From Owenia fusiformis (lineage: Eukaryota; Annelida; Polychaeta; Sabellida; Oweniidae), in NCBI GenBank assembly GCA_903813345.2, contig CAIIXF020000012.1, positions 6,843,615 through 6,907,614 on the forward strand: DNA of 64,000 nt, read 5' to 3'. The notes below the pieces were generated by a model. It ran no database searches. It had not been told where the DNA came from and was given only the letters and a program-made list of their open reading frames with translations. The first letter of the stretch is position 1. Every line of letters starts with the position of its first letter. Of the stretch, positions 23,120 through 35,010 are shown piece by piece. A program made the position numbers and the translations under genes.

Positions 23120-26100
23120 ATGTCTGCAAATGGTAAGATTACTTTTCAGATACCACACCGTCTCTAAAATGGTAAAATAGATGATTAAAATGAATTCACT
23201 TTATTATCGCTCATTTTTTAATTTATTCATCGCGCCTGCGCATATTATTTTGTTATATTCTTTTCTCTTTTGGAGGATTGGCTCCCAGACAGGGACTTGA
23301 CTCAATATTTTCCATCAATGAAAATGTCTGAATGTCTTTATTTTCTGAAATTATAACTGAGTATGAATTCGTAATCGACAGTCAAAAAGATTCAAACCAA
23401 GATCTCGATCACTTCTTGCATAGGTCCAAGATCATGTAAAATAAAAATTGAGTCAAAAAGTAAAGTCGGAGACATTAAGGTGACTGTTAACTTAATCGAT
23501 TTTCAGAAAAAATTGAAAATTTCACAATCTTGAAATTTCTCTTCCTGAGAAGTCGTTTTTATTATTTCACATATGCTTGTGCACTGTAATCATTACAAAG
23601 ACATCAAAGAACAACAAAAAACTTCAGCTTGAGAAAAAAAGTGCCGTTTAAAGAATTTGAGAAGATTTTTTTCTAGGAGTAGCCCGTGAAAAACCGCTGA
23701 TTCAAAATATCTGAACATTTCAGAAAATATACTTCAAACCATGGGCTCTACCAAAAACGAAGGAGCAACGGAAATTTGAAAAATTACCCGATAAAAAAAT
23801 TGGGATCAAAATAAGGAAAAAAGTACACTTCTCAAATTGTTTTTTTTCTATTTTTTTTAATTTGTATGAGAGATTTCAAAATTCTAAAGCTCCTTCCATT
23901 TTGGGCTACATTAAAGGGATGTTTCAAAGAAATTAGAAAAAAAATGTTCAGGGACCTTTGCCGTGCTACTCTTTTTGTCACATTTTCAGAGGACTCAAAT
24001 TCCCATTCCAAAATGTTTACTGTTTCTATTTGCATTACCACAGTGAGCCTGGTTATATAAATGATAAGTTGAACTAAAAAATTGAGAGAAAATCCAATCA
24101 AAAGACAGTTAATTTTGATGGTCAGATTATACTCAAATGCCATGTGCTTCCTGGTTTCGGCCATCTTGGATTTTTTGATTAAGTTATAAGTTACCTTAAT
24201 AAACCTCAACCATCAAAAGTTGTCACAATGAGCTAAATTCTAAGTTTCGTGTGTCAAACTCTCCCAAGCGGTAGAAAAATAATTCGCGTTCACTTTAGTA
24301 GCACAATAAATGAATCCAAAGCTTCATATCTGCAAATGATGGATAAATTCCTACCAAAGCGAACGAATGTTTTCATGAATCGCCATGTTTGTGATCCAAG
24401 GAGGATTGACTCCCAGAATGCAACATCAAAGCTGGCACGTGTCATGTTGGATCATGGGCCATGGTTGGATTCTGGGAGCCAATCCTCCTTGCGACGTAAT
24501 CGGGCTCGAAAATCACCTCAACATTTGAAAAATCGCATTAATATGTGAATATCAACTTCAAATTTTTAAGTTCCTATTTGTCATTACGGACACAAATTCC
24601 ACAATATTTTGACTTTCTAGGATAGAGATAATAGAGCACTGAATACACTGAGGTAAGAATTTATTACATGTGTGACAGCATGTATTTTTCATAGCTATGG
24701 TAATTCTTTATGTTCCCCACTCTAAAGAGATTCTGCCATATATGGAGATGTCATGAATGCAAAATTCGAATAGACTAGATGCGACTAGAAATAATCTTCA
24801 TTTATGTCATTAAATAGCCAAACTTCAGTCAAAGTGATGTCACATTTGAAATCTACAAGTAAAAGTATGTCTAGAAATATGGTTTCGAAAATAGTTTATT
24901 AACTTTGAAAATTAAATTTTTGGGGAAAATGTTACTTCCAGTTCAGGGAGATTCCCCATAGACCCTATGTTATAAAATCACAAAAAGTGAATATCTTTTG
25001 TTGTATTGGACATGTAACAATTTCTTTTACTGAACATATATTAATTTGCATAACTATTAGATACATATGGGTGATATGAAAATTGAACAACTAAAACAGA
25101 TGAATATTAAGTTAAATGGAACTTTCTTCTATACCGCCATGCTATCTGACCCGAATGAGTCACCTGGTAAAGAAACTGGTAACTACATACATGTACTCGC
25201 AACTAAATTATTTTAACAGCCATGATTTTAAAGTCAAAATGAAGTCAAGTTCAGAAATAAGACCTGGGAAAACTCAAATGCTGAAGTGAACAAAATGGCG
25301 GCTGCTTGAGTTTGAATTTTGTCATCATGTCATCTGCATATATTAAGCAGAATATCCAGTTGGAACCCTTGGAGCCAATCCTCATTGTCTCTTTTTGAAA
25401 AAAGATGACTGCATACTGCATAGCCCGTCGATTGCTTATTTTGGTAATATCAAAATTGCATACTTTGCACTTTTCAAACAATCTACAGGTAACTGCTGAC
25501 GTTGGTGCCATGTCCATATTTAGCTTCAAAATAGGAAGTCACAAAAACATGCTGGATTTTTGAATTTTTTTAACGAAGATAACTATATTCTCTTTGACCT
25601 TCAGTCAGTTGTACTAGTTTCACATATCCCTCTGAAAATGTGATTGAAAACTAGTTAAAAGTTGTAATTTTAATTAGGTAAGTTTTGTAACCTCATATAA
25701 CTACCATGAGACCTTAAATAAGACCTTAAAAGTTTAAAAATTGTTTTACTTTTTTCTTACCCAATCGACTATATCTCCGATAAAGGGAATATCGTCTGAG
25801 AATTTATTATCCCATCGAACGAAGTCCGGAGGGATATAGGGAACGCCTCCGTCCGTCCGTCCGTCCGTCCGATTTTGTTCATATTTTGTACACATATACC
25901 CTATGGGGGTAGAAGTTCTGCTCGAAAGCCGATTTTTTTTTGTTCATATTTGGTATGTGAATACTATAAACATTGTACACTGTCTAAAGACACTTTTGGT
26001 AACAAAACATATTTTAGTATAACTCGAAAAGTAGTGGAGCGATTTTGTTCATATTTGGTATGTGAATACTATGAGCATGGCACACTGTCCTATGACACTT

Positions 26101-29100
26101 TTGGTAGAAGGCGGCCATTTTGAAAATAATTTTGAAAAATGGCCGCCATTTTAACATATTTTACTATAACTCAAAAAGTAGTGAAGCGATTTTGTTCATA
26201 TTTGGTATGTGAATACTTTAAGCATGGCACACTGTCAAATGACACTTCTGGTAGAAGGCGGCCATTTTGAAAATAATTTTGAAAAATGGCCGCCATTTTA
26301 ACATATTTTACTATAACTCAAAAAGTAGTGGAGCGATTTTGTTCATATTTGGTATGTTTCATATTTTATATGTGAATACTAAAAGCATGGCACACTGTCT
26401 AATGACACTTTGGGTAGTTGGTGTCCATTTTGAAAAATGGCCATCATTTTTACGTTTTTTACTATACCTTGAAAAGTAGTGAAGCGATTTTGTACATATT
26501 TGATAATGTGAATACTCATGAGCTTTGCACACTTAGTCTAACTGTCTCATGACACTTCGGATAGTAGGCGGCCATTTTAGAAAATGGCTGTCATTTTTAC
26601 ATTTTTTACTGTAACTCGAAAAGTAGTGGAGCGATTTTGTTCATATTTGATATGTGAATACTATAAGCATGGCACACTGTCGAATGACACTTTTGGTAGA
26701 AGGCGGCCATTTTGAAAATAATTTTGAAAAATGGCCGCCATTTTAACATATTTTACTATAACTCAAAAAGTAGTGGAGCGATTTTGTTCATATTTGGTAT
26801 GTTTCATATTTTATATGTGAATACTATAAGCATGGCACACTGTCTAATGACACTTTGGGTAGTTGGTGTCCATTTTGAAAAATGGCCATCATTTTTACGT
26901 TTTTTACTATACCTTGAAAAGTAGTGAAGCGATTTTGTACATATTTGATAATGTGAATACTCATGAGCCTTGCACACTTAGTCTAACTGTCTCATGACAC
27001 TTCGGATAGTAGGCGGCCATTTTAGAAAATGACTGTAATTTTTACATTTTTTACTGTAACTCGAAAAGTAGTGGAGCGATTTTGTTCATATTTGATATGT
27101 GAATACTCTAAGCATGGCACATTGTCTTTACAAGTACATGTGTGCGATTTTTCAAAAATTTTATAGGTGGCTACTTAAAAGCATATTATTTCTTCTGATG
27201 ACAACTTGGCTAGTGAGCAACCATTTTGAAAATGGTGGCCTTTCTGGTGTGTTGTTTTATGATATTTTCGTTTGTAAAAATGCCAACCGTTTCTGTTCGA
27301 TGGGATTCGCTACGCTTTGGCGTTGCCGTTGTTCTGGTTTATTTTGGTTTAGTGAAATATTGTATATATTTTTTAGAATGATGATTAGTATTCCCTGGGA
27401 TTATCAATATGTCAATCCTCCGATTCCTACATACCATTTACCATTGGCATTTGTACCTTATTATTTCTTTCAATATCAATTTGGTACAGTAGAACAATCG
27501 AAATTCAATTTGCTGTGAACAACTAGAAATGCATATGAATATCTTCATCAACAGATAACTTAGGGTTTCACTTACAGAATTGACGGTTACAGTTACGTTA
27601 TGTATCATATAGAAATACTATTTACATCTACTTTCTTAGCATGGCCAATGATAGAATTATACTTGTGAATACATATGTATGTGTGGTTTGTCCTACTTAT
27701 AACTCTTACTGTCCATCTATGGTCACCATTACTCCTGTCAGCCTGTTTCACATTGCCCTCTATTACATAACATTTCTGAAAATATCAATTTATAGAATAG
27801 AATAAAAATAAAATATTATCTTGACAGCTTGTAATGAAAGAACATTTCAAAGGTAAATGTTCTTGTCTCATGAGTTAAAACATAAAACATATTTTTCAGT
27901 ACCATCTAATAGAGTTATAGGTGAACCAAATCAGTTGCTGATAGAAGTTCCACATGTAGCTCAAGAACAAAGCTGGGACTGTGGACTAGCCTGTATGCAA
28001 ATGGTCTGCAGGTATGAGTTACATTTTTTCTTTATTCATTTTGACACTATACTTTTGAAGCAGCAGCATACATATTGGCTTTGTAGCCGTTTCTCCAATA
28101 ATCCATTTCAACTGCTGTCGGGGAGGGCTTTTAAAAGTATATATCAGCAACATCAATTCTAACATTAATAAATTAAATCTAGAGAGATTACTTATAACAA
28201 TATTGTTATCATCCAGTTTTTCTTTAATTTTTTTGAAATGCTACTTATATTTTAAAAGAAGAAGGAACAAGCTTGAATTCTGGGTTTATTGCAAAAATAA
28301 ATGTAGATAAACAGACAATCAAATTGAACATTTCTATCAATGGCTTAGCAAAACCAATATGAGCTACATGTAAAAACTTTGTATTTTATTGATTTAAAGG
28401 ACAGTTGCTTTTCATTTTAGATTCTTGGGTAAAGACGATTCAAAGATCACAGAAGACTGCAAGAAGTTGAATATCCCGACAAGGTAAGTGAATATTGATA
28501 TAGAAATTAGAAATATTTCTCTCTAAGTCTAGTAGAACCTGTGTTAGTGAACATCAAATCTCTGAACTGTGAACTTATTCTATTGCAAACACCTCCCTGC
28601 AGTTAACATATTCTATTAATGTAGACTTCCTAAAGGTACATATTCTGTTTTGGCTGGGGTAAGTGAATAAGTTCTCTTAGTGTGTCTGTGGTAAGGGGCA
28701 AACTACTGTAGATACACTTAACAGTTTTAATTTGATGGATTGGCGGATTCAGAAAATCTGCCAAATTAAAAATCGTGTCAAATTTCAGTTTGGAATTTTT
28801 GTCCAATGTACAGAAAGTAAACTTCTGGGGCCCCTTTTCGTGTTTAAATGTCACCAATTCTACATTATTCCAAAAGAAATACAGAAAATATCTTAGTAAA
28901 TACCTGTCCTAATGACATAAACAAAAATTAAACTTCAGTACTGAATCTGCCAAATCTAATAGCTGACAATATTTGAAATTGAGCAAATCTGTTAAATTAA
29001 GTAGCATCAAAATAAGTGTATCTACAGTACATCTTTGGCTAGGCTTTGGTTTAGTGCATCTGTGCTAAGGGGCAAACTAATTCTTTGGTTATGGTAAGCT

Positions 29101-32100
29101 TTCCAGAATGTGTCAGTGGTAAGGGGCAAACCAATACTTTGGTTAGGGTAAGGTTTCCATAGTTTATTTTTGCCATGGGGCAAAGCAATCTTTTGGTAAG
29201 GTTAAGCTTTCCATATTGGTCTAAGGTAAGCTTTCTCTTAGTGTGTCTGTGGTATGGTTTTCAAGTTTTCATCGCAATGTCTTAAATGGTGGAGGGAGAT
29301 ATGTTTGAAAACATGAAATAGAGTAAAAGAGTGAAATCAGCAAGGAATAAAGTTTATAAATTAAATAGAAAAGACTTAAAATACTTTACCACCAAAGCTG
29401 TCTTTAAATACATTGAAGCCTTTTTGGTTTATCATATATATTTTTAGACAACAGTGAGGTATTGACATTGTATGGTAATACATGTACTCTTACAATTCTT
29501 TGCAGTATTTGGACCATAGACTTGGCTCTCCTAGCTCAGTACTACGGCATACAACATAAATTCACCACAGTCACCCTAGGGGTTGATAAAAGCTACGCAA
29601 CTGAGGCAAGTGTGGTCTGCAATTGTACATGTTTTGTCCAACCTGGGGGGGAATTTTTTGGCTTGTGTTCAAATAGAAATAATATTGGCTGAGGTCTTAA
29701 CTTATGCACATATCTATTTTATGGGCCCAACGTTAAATTTGGTGTAAAATGTTTTCCTTGAGTTTAAACTTCTACTTATGTATCAATGATTTATTTATAT
29801 TGAATCACCATTGGAGGTCACCTTACCATCATTTCTCTTTGAATCCCATAAATAGGCTGAATTAAGGCTTTTGAAAATGGCACTAGTAGACATCAGTAGT
29901 ACCCATATTGTGACAAAACTATCCCTTGATTATGATTTTATGTCACCACCAAAAGTAATGATATATTGTCAATATCATGGACTCCATTTTTGTGACTGCA
30001 GTTGGTATCTGTAACAAATGGCAGGTTGTGACATTCCGCGTGTTAATGCCTTATATATTATAAGAGTTGTAATTGTTTTTATTTCTTTACAGTCTTTCTA
30101 TCAGTCTAAACTAGACACAGATGAAAAAAGAGTTAATGCCTTGTTCACAGGGGCAGAAGACAAAGGACTTATTATAGAGAAAAGGTAATTCTGTGGGGAA
30201 AATATATGAACACATATTTGTTTTCGCAATCTTAGGTTGCTGTCCTATTATTATGGATCAAACCCTTGTATAAATACATATACAATATACATGTAATACA
30301 AAATTGATACAATATCTAATGACAGTTATTTAGTTTAATCCTTTCAAAATGCTTTGTAAAAATTTACGTAGTTTAATTGTATACCTTTTGTCTGTAAATA
30401 GTTCAGTTAATTTATACATTTACCAGTTTACCTGTTATGAAAAACCTCATAAATGAATTGTGGTTTGGACAACTATCGAGGAAAACCAAATATATCCTTG
30501 ACTTTCTATTTCTAGATCCGTTGAGACAGATGATATCTTGAAACACATTGCCAGCGGCAACATTTTAATCATCCTTGTAGACTGGTGCCATCTATATTGC
30601 AACTGGTGCGACAGGCAGGTCAGTAAATTAATTGATTTTTGTTAGATAAGTGGAAGAATGTCACATTGTTCATGTTTCACATTGTTCAAGATATAGTATG
30701 TTGAGAAATGTCACATTGTTCATGTTTCACATTGTTCATGGTACAGTATGTGGAGAAATGTCACATTGTTCAAGATACATTGCGTGGAGAAATGTCACTT
30801 TGTTCATGTTTCACATTGTTCAAGATACATTGCATGGAGAAATGTCACATTGTTCATGTTTCACATTGTTCATGTTTCACATTGTTCATGGTACAGTATG
30901 TGGAGAAATGTCACATTGTTCAAGATACATTGCGTGGAGAAATGTCACTTTGTTCGTGTTTCACATTGTTCATGGTACAGTATGTGGAGAAATGTCACAT
31001 TGTTCAAGATACATTGCGTGGAGAAATGTCACTTTGTTCATGTTTCACATTGTTCAAGATACAGTATGTTGAAAAATGTCACATTGTTCATGTTTCACAT
31101 TGTTCAAATGTGCAATAGAGAAGAATCAAATCAGCAAAATATGAAATAAGAAAATGTTTAGAAACCTGTAGCATCAAAATTGTATTCAATTTTAAGGTAT
31201 CTGTTTTTCCCATTCTTTTAATATTAAACTGATTGAACCTTATATTCAATGTAGTTAGCCTACCAGTTTCTGTTAAATGCAAAAATTTCAAGATATCAAT
31301 GATGGAGTAATAAATTATTCTTTGGTGTTACTTGTAATTCGCAAAGGATTGTATACTGAGTTAAGTGCTCTGAGTACTGATAGAAGTTCATCTCTCATAT
31401 CTGCTGAATTAAAAACTTGACAATTCTGAAGTTGGCATTTCTGCCAAAATTAAATATCACCAAATAGACAGTTTTTAGTATTTTCCTTTAAATTGATATA
31501 TATTCTTATTTCAGTGTGTGTCTATGTGTGGTAACATTGGAAAGTGCTTCAAGTCGTATCACGGTGAGGGATTTTTCTTTTAAATTATCGTGATCGTACA
31601 CTAAGTATTTATAATATCTTAGTATCACCTTATATCAGGCCAGATTTGCAGTCATCTCAAATGTACAAAATGATCTTTGTGTTACTGACTAACTTTTTGA
31701 GTTTGAGGAATTATACCAGCACTTGATAAATGCTGTGATGTACTTACGAGTGACAACAAGATATACAGGAATACAGATCAGTTTGGGAATAGCTTCCTAA
31801 TATGTATTATTTACCTTTTGCAAATCTTTAAAAATGTTGTGTTTTTCATTTTTAGGTCACTATATAGTAGTTTGTGGATACAACAAAGATCAGAGAACAG
31901 TGCAATACAAAAATCCATCATACAACGAAGGTAAATACTAAAGTGAGATATAGGTATATCTGCATGATCAAAGATTTCAATTGTTTCAAAATGAGAGCAT
32001 ATATGCATCATTATAACTCATAGAAAATAATTATACCTTCCATTCATCAAGGTACATTAATGTGAAAGATGTAAAACATGTATGGAATGAGTTATGTGTA

Positions 32101-33417
32101 CCATTAATATTTCTGGACATATAGAACTACCTTTATTATTTAACACTTGAAGAAACTTGGATGCATCTTTATTTTTGAATTCAGCTCAGACACTTCTCAA
32201 GTACAAGAATTCACACAACTTTATTCAATGTTTTGAGCATATTACTCCCCCACTTACTCCCCCACTCCACTCACTCAGTCTGTTATTTTAATTGTTTATA
32301 ATGTCTTGTTACTCATTTTAAAAAACAGCAATGACATACAATTTGTGATAATAACGTCACATATAAGAATTCATTACAGGTCATGTAGACCTTTTTATCA
32401 CACCATCGGTGGGATATAGTCGTCATACTGGTCGTGGTCGTGATCGTAGTCGTGGTCGTGATCGTGGTCGTGATCATCCCACTTTTTGTCATCGCCGTTT
32501 AAGGAAAACTGCTCATCAGATTTTCTCCAAATTTGCAGAGATGATAGAGCATATGAAGTACTAGAGCTGATTAACTTTTGGGTGGCCATCTTGTTTTCTG
32601 GCGGCCATTTTGAAGGTTTTTCGAAAAATCTTGTCATCGCCGTTTCAGGAAAACCGCTCATTGGATTTCCTTCAAATTTACACTAATAGTGATAGAGGAT
32701 ATCAAGTACTAGAGCTGATTAACTTTTGGGCGGATATCTTGTTTTCTTGTTCTTGAAATTTGTAAACATAATAGGAGAACAGTTTTCCTGGTTCATAGTG
32801 TCTGCCTATTTGATGGTGTGATCTCGTTCACGTCCTGTGCCTTGTTTGCTTAATTTATAGCAAAGATTGACACTGGTGACATTGCACCTTTTACTAAATA
32901 GTTCTCATACATAAAAGCATATCACTTTAAAAAATCATACAAGACCTAACAGATTTTACAATACTGTGTGCTTATTCAATAAGCGATTTATGTGTAAACT
33001 TCCCCATGAAACAATAAATTTTGCATATTTATCGAATTTCGTTTATAACCCACTCCACTCATTTTGTCCAATTTACAGCCATGAAATAACTCCCATGAGC
33101 TGAATCAATATTTGAGCTTGAGATCACATTTCGGGCTGTTGGGATTTGTTTTTCTATGAAATGGGTCTTCCATTTTTGCACGTTCATACAGCTTAGGGAC
33201 AACTCATCCCCTAGACAACTCAGTTGTATGTTTACCGTTCATACTTAATGTATTTATATTTTGTTTTATAACTGAAATTATTTTTAAAAATTCTTATGTA
33301 TTTCCAGAGTTGTGTTGCTGTAGTTTATCAGCCTTTGACACTGCAAGAAAAAGCTTTGGAACTGATGAAGACATTCTCTTTATCTATAAATCTGCATCAG
33401 GCAGTGACACATGGTAA
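23120..33417 (+). CDS. GUCD1: GUCD1 (guanylyl cyclase domain-containing protein 1) orthologue, 9 exons
   Basis: Exons: 23120-23132 (tentative, MSAN), 27900-28011, 28421-28483, 29506-29605, 30093-30184, 30516-30618, 31515-31563, 31856-31930, 33308-33417. They join in phase to 238 codons plus stop, close to the roughly 240 residues of vertebrate GUCD1. Diagnostic motifs are SWDCGLACMQMVCRFLG, SIWTIDLALLAQYYG, TLGVDKSY, GHYIVVCGYN, QYKNPSY and the end SFGTDEDILFIYKSASG. The Cys of WDCG, the His of GHYIV and the Asn-Pro after it resemble the order of a C39-like papain fold; that is inference. The family is widely conserved and its biochemistry is not settled despite the name. Intron 4 uses a GC donor (GAG|gcaagt at 29605). 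The first exon is the weakest part: it was chosen for phase, donor quality and closeness to HIRA. Confidence 0.88.
25803..27345 (-). mobile_element. dispersed element, GTTCGATGGGAT-end family, with satellite core
   Basis: On the plus strand it starts TTATCCCATCGAACGAAG followed by a (gtcc)n run, and ends near ttcgatgggattcgctacgc and ttggcgttgc. The core is a tandem array of about 140-bp units containing gtagtggagcgattttgttc and catggcacactgtc. These are arranged in a larger repeat of 445 bp (26267 and 26712 start identical frames). No transposase is encoded. Confidence 0.7.
28704..29029. mobile_element. small inverted-repeat element in a GUCD1 intron
   Basis: TACTGTAGATACACTTA at 28704-28720 is the exact reverse complement of 29013-29029. 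The interior is AT-rich and contains ggcggatt and aatctgccaaat words. It is MITE-like in size. Confidence 0.6.
29035..29260. repeat. degenerate 60-65-bp tandem repeat in a GUCD1 intron
   Basis: Units share gtaaggggcaaac-aat, ctttggtta and ggtaagctttcc. An isolated unit lies at about 28660-28700, on the other side of the inverted-repeat element, which therefore appears to have inserted into the array. Confidence 0.55.
30650..31110. repeat. minisatellite in a GUCD1 intron
   Basis: Repeats of ggagaaatgtcacattgttc, catgtttcacattgttca and aagatacattgcgt alternate irregularly, with a larger period of about 150 bp. All three forward frames stay open across the array, producing repetitive Cys/His-rich pseudo-proteins. 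The array lies between GUCD1 exons 6 and 7. Confidence 0.85.
32397..32822. mobile_element. inverted-repeat element with ATCACACCATC ends
   Basis: ATCACACCATC at 32397-32407 is inverted as GATGGTGTGAT at 32812-32822. Inside are a short 12-bp minisatellite (cgtggtcgtgat) and nearly two copies of a 165-bp unit containing gagctgattaacttttggg. It lies in the last GUCD1 intron. Confidence 0.65.
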
Positions 33418-33940
33418 GATTCATTTGCTTATTAAGTGTCTGGAAAGTAAGAACATGTAAACTGGTTTAGTGCTGTGTCAATCAATAGTCCACCTTATTC
33501 CTGATTTTAGATTTGGTCACACTTTAATTTATAAATTTGCTTTAAGTTTTAGGGGTAAAGATATAAAATTTTGGCGGATTTGCTGTTTTGAACATTTGTC
33601 GGCTACTTAATTTAGCAGACTTGCAATATTACAATGTACGGGTACTAATTTACAAGGTACTAAAATTACTTGGGATTTGCCAGCTACTTAATTTGGCGGT
33701 CTAACAATTTGGCGGATCCACTAAATTAAAATGGCCACCAAATTAAGATATTCTGTCCCATATATGGAGATGTGATTCAAAATTTCGATTTCGAACAGCT
33801 GGCATTTTGATTACTTTAACATTTGAATTGTGAATTTTGGCCTTGTTCCTAAACAAAAAATTCCTTAACTCACAAGAAATGATCGAGGTTAGAATCTTTT
33901 GGACTGTTAATTTTGAATTTATAGTTATAAATAAGCCTAT

Positions 33941-34662
33941 AAAAGGAGGAGGGAAAGTATCGCAACAGATTTTGGACAGTCATATGTTGGATTTTTGCTA
34001 TTTCCTGAGGATTTAAACCAGTGCAAATGTTAGACCAATGCATAATCTCCAGGAGAAGCACTCATAGAAATGATTAAATAATTTCGACTTAGAGACAGGG
34101 GAGATGCAAACAACCCACCCACATGTTTTTCCTGAAATGTTGTCCTCATTTTCAACTCCTTTCACCCCTGGTTTTTCAATTTTTGTTGCATCGATAGGTT
34201 GTGTTTTGACACACAGTTAACCCCTTTAGAGGAATAAGTTATTCCTCTCAGATTAAGTGGAAAACAATATTTCCCATGTTATTTTCCCATAGGGAAAACT
34301 CATTTCGATCCAATGCTTTCAGCATTTTGGTCACCCACAATAGACATCTTTAAAACCTCGAAGGAATTACTTATTCCTCTAAAGGGGTTAAATGTGCATC
34401 AAAACGCAACATATTTATGCAACAAAAAATGAAAAAGCAAGGAAGGGGTTGAAAATGAGGACAACATTTCAGAAAAAACATGTGGGTGGATTATTTGCTT
34501 CTTCCTTGTGTCAGAGTCAAAATTATTTTATCATCTCTATGAGTGCTTTTCCTGGAGGTATTGCATTAGCCTAACATATGCACCTGTTTAAATCTTCAGA
34601 AAATAGCCCAAATCCAACATATAACTGTCCAAAATCCGTTGCAATTCTTTCCCTCCTCTTTT
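33941..34662. repeat. large imperfect palindrome between GUCD1 and zinc-finger paralogue 1
   Basis: Arms of about 300 bp (33941-34240 and 34367-34662) are inverted copies. Examples are aacccctttagaggaataag with cttattcctctaaaggggtt, and cccacatgttttt with aaaaacatgtggg. The loop is about 125 bp. It looks like an old foldback element. A remnant of the GTTCGATGGGAT-end family follows at 34680-34757. Confidence 0.75.
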
Positions 34663-34828
34663 AAATCAAATTCATCAACCAGAATTTGAGATATCACCTG
34701 GACAGATAGATTTATGGCTTCTCTATATCGCCCTCGAACTTTGTTTTGAGGGATAATGACTTCATAACCAATATGTAAACAAAATGTTGAATATGGACAT
34801 TCAAGTAGGTGTGTTTATGTATTTACAG

Positions 34829-35010
34829 AGTTATGGTTATGAGTCGTCACTGATTACTCAGATATTCTCTCTACATACGAATGGTATAACGAATCTGGAT
34901 GTTGAATTATTAACATCAAATAGTGCAACAATTCAAAAATCTGCTACAACTAAGAAAGTTTTGACTAGTTAGCATCAAAGAGCAAAAATTGTGGTGGATG
35001 AGACAAGACT
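34829..35010 (+). other. probable 5' UTR exon of zinc-finger paralogue 1
   Basis: The sequence follows a good acceptor (tatgtatttacag) and runs directly into the start codon at 35011. It aligns with the same region in front of paralogue 2 (shared AATCTG-ATG and GACT-GT-AG-ATCAAAG stretches). Its acceptor also resembles that of the GUCD1 terminal exon. Stops in all useful frames make it non-coding. No upstream partner exon was identified. Confidence 0.5.

Larger units (their letters stand above)
22890..27899. other. upstream region and first intron of GUCD1
   Basis: After the tentative first exon at 23120-23132 no coding exon is seen until 27900. The stretch contains short inverted repeats built on GGAGGATTGGCTCCCAGA (near 23272, 24399, 24470 and 25370) and the satellite-like element at 25803-27345. 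Confidence 0.5.

Noticed and set aside
26267-26924. Two almost identical 70-codon ORFs
   Set aside because: They fall in the 445-bp duplicated core of a dispersed element and have no gene context.
30650-31149. Three overlapping 130-140-codon plus-strand ORFs
   Set aside because: They translate a minisatellite inside a GUCD1 intron and differ only by frame.
32398-32661. Minus-strand ORF with an Asp-His repeat
   Set aside because: The repeat is a 12-bp minisatellite inside an inverted-repeat element.
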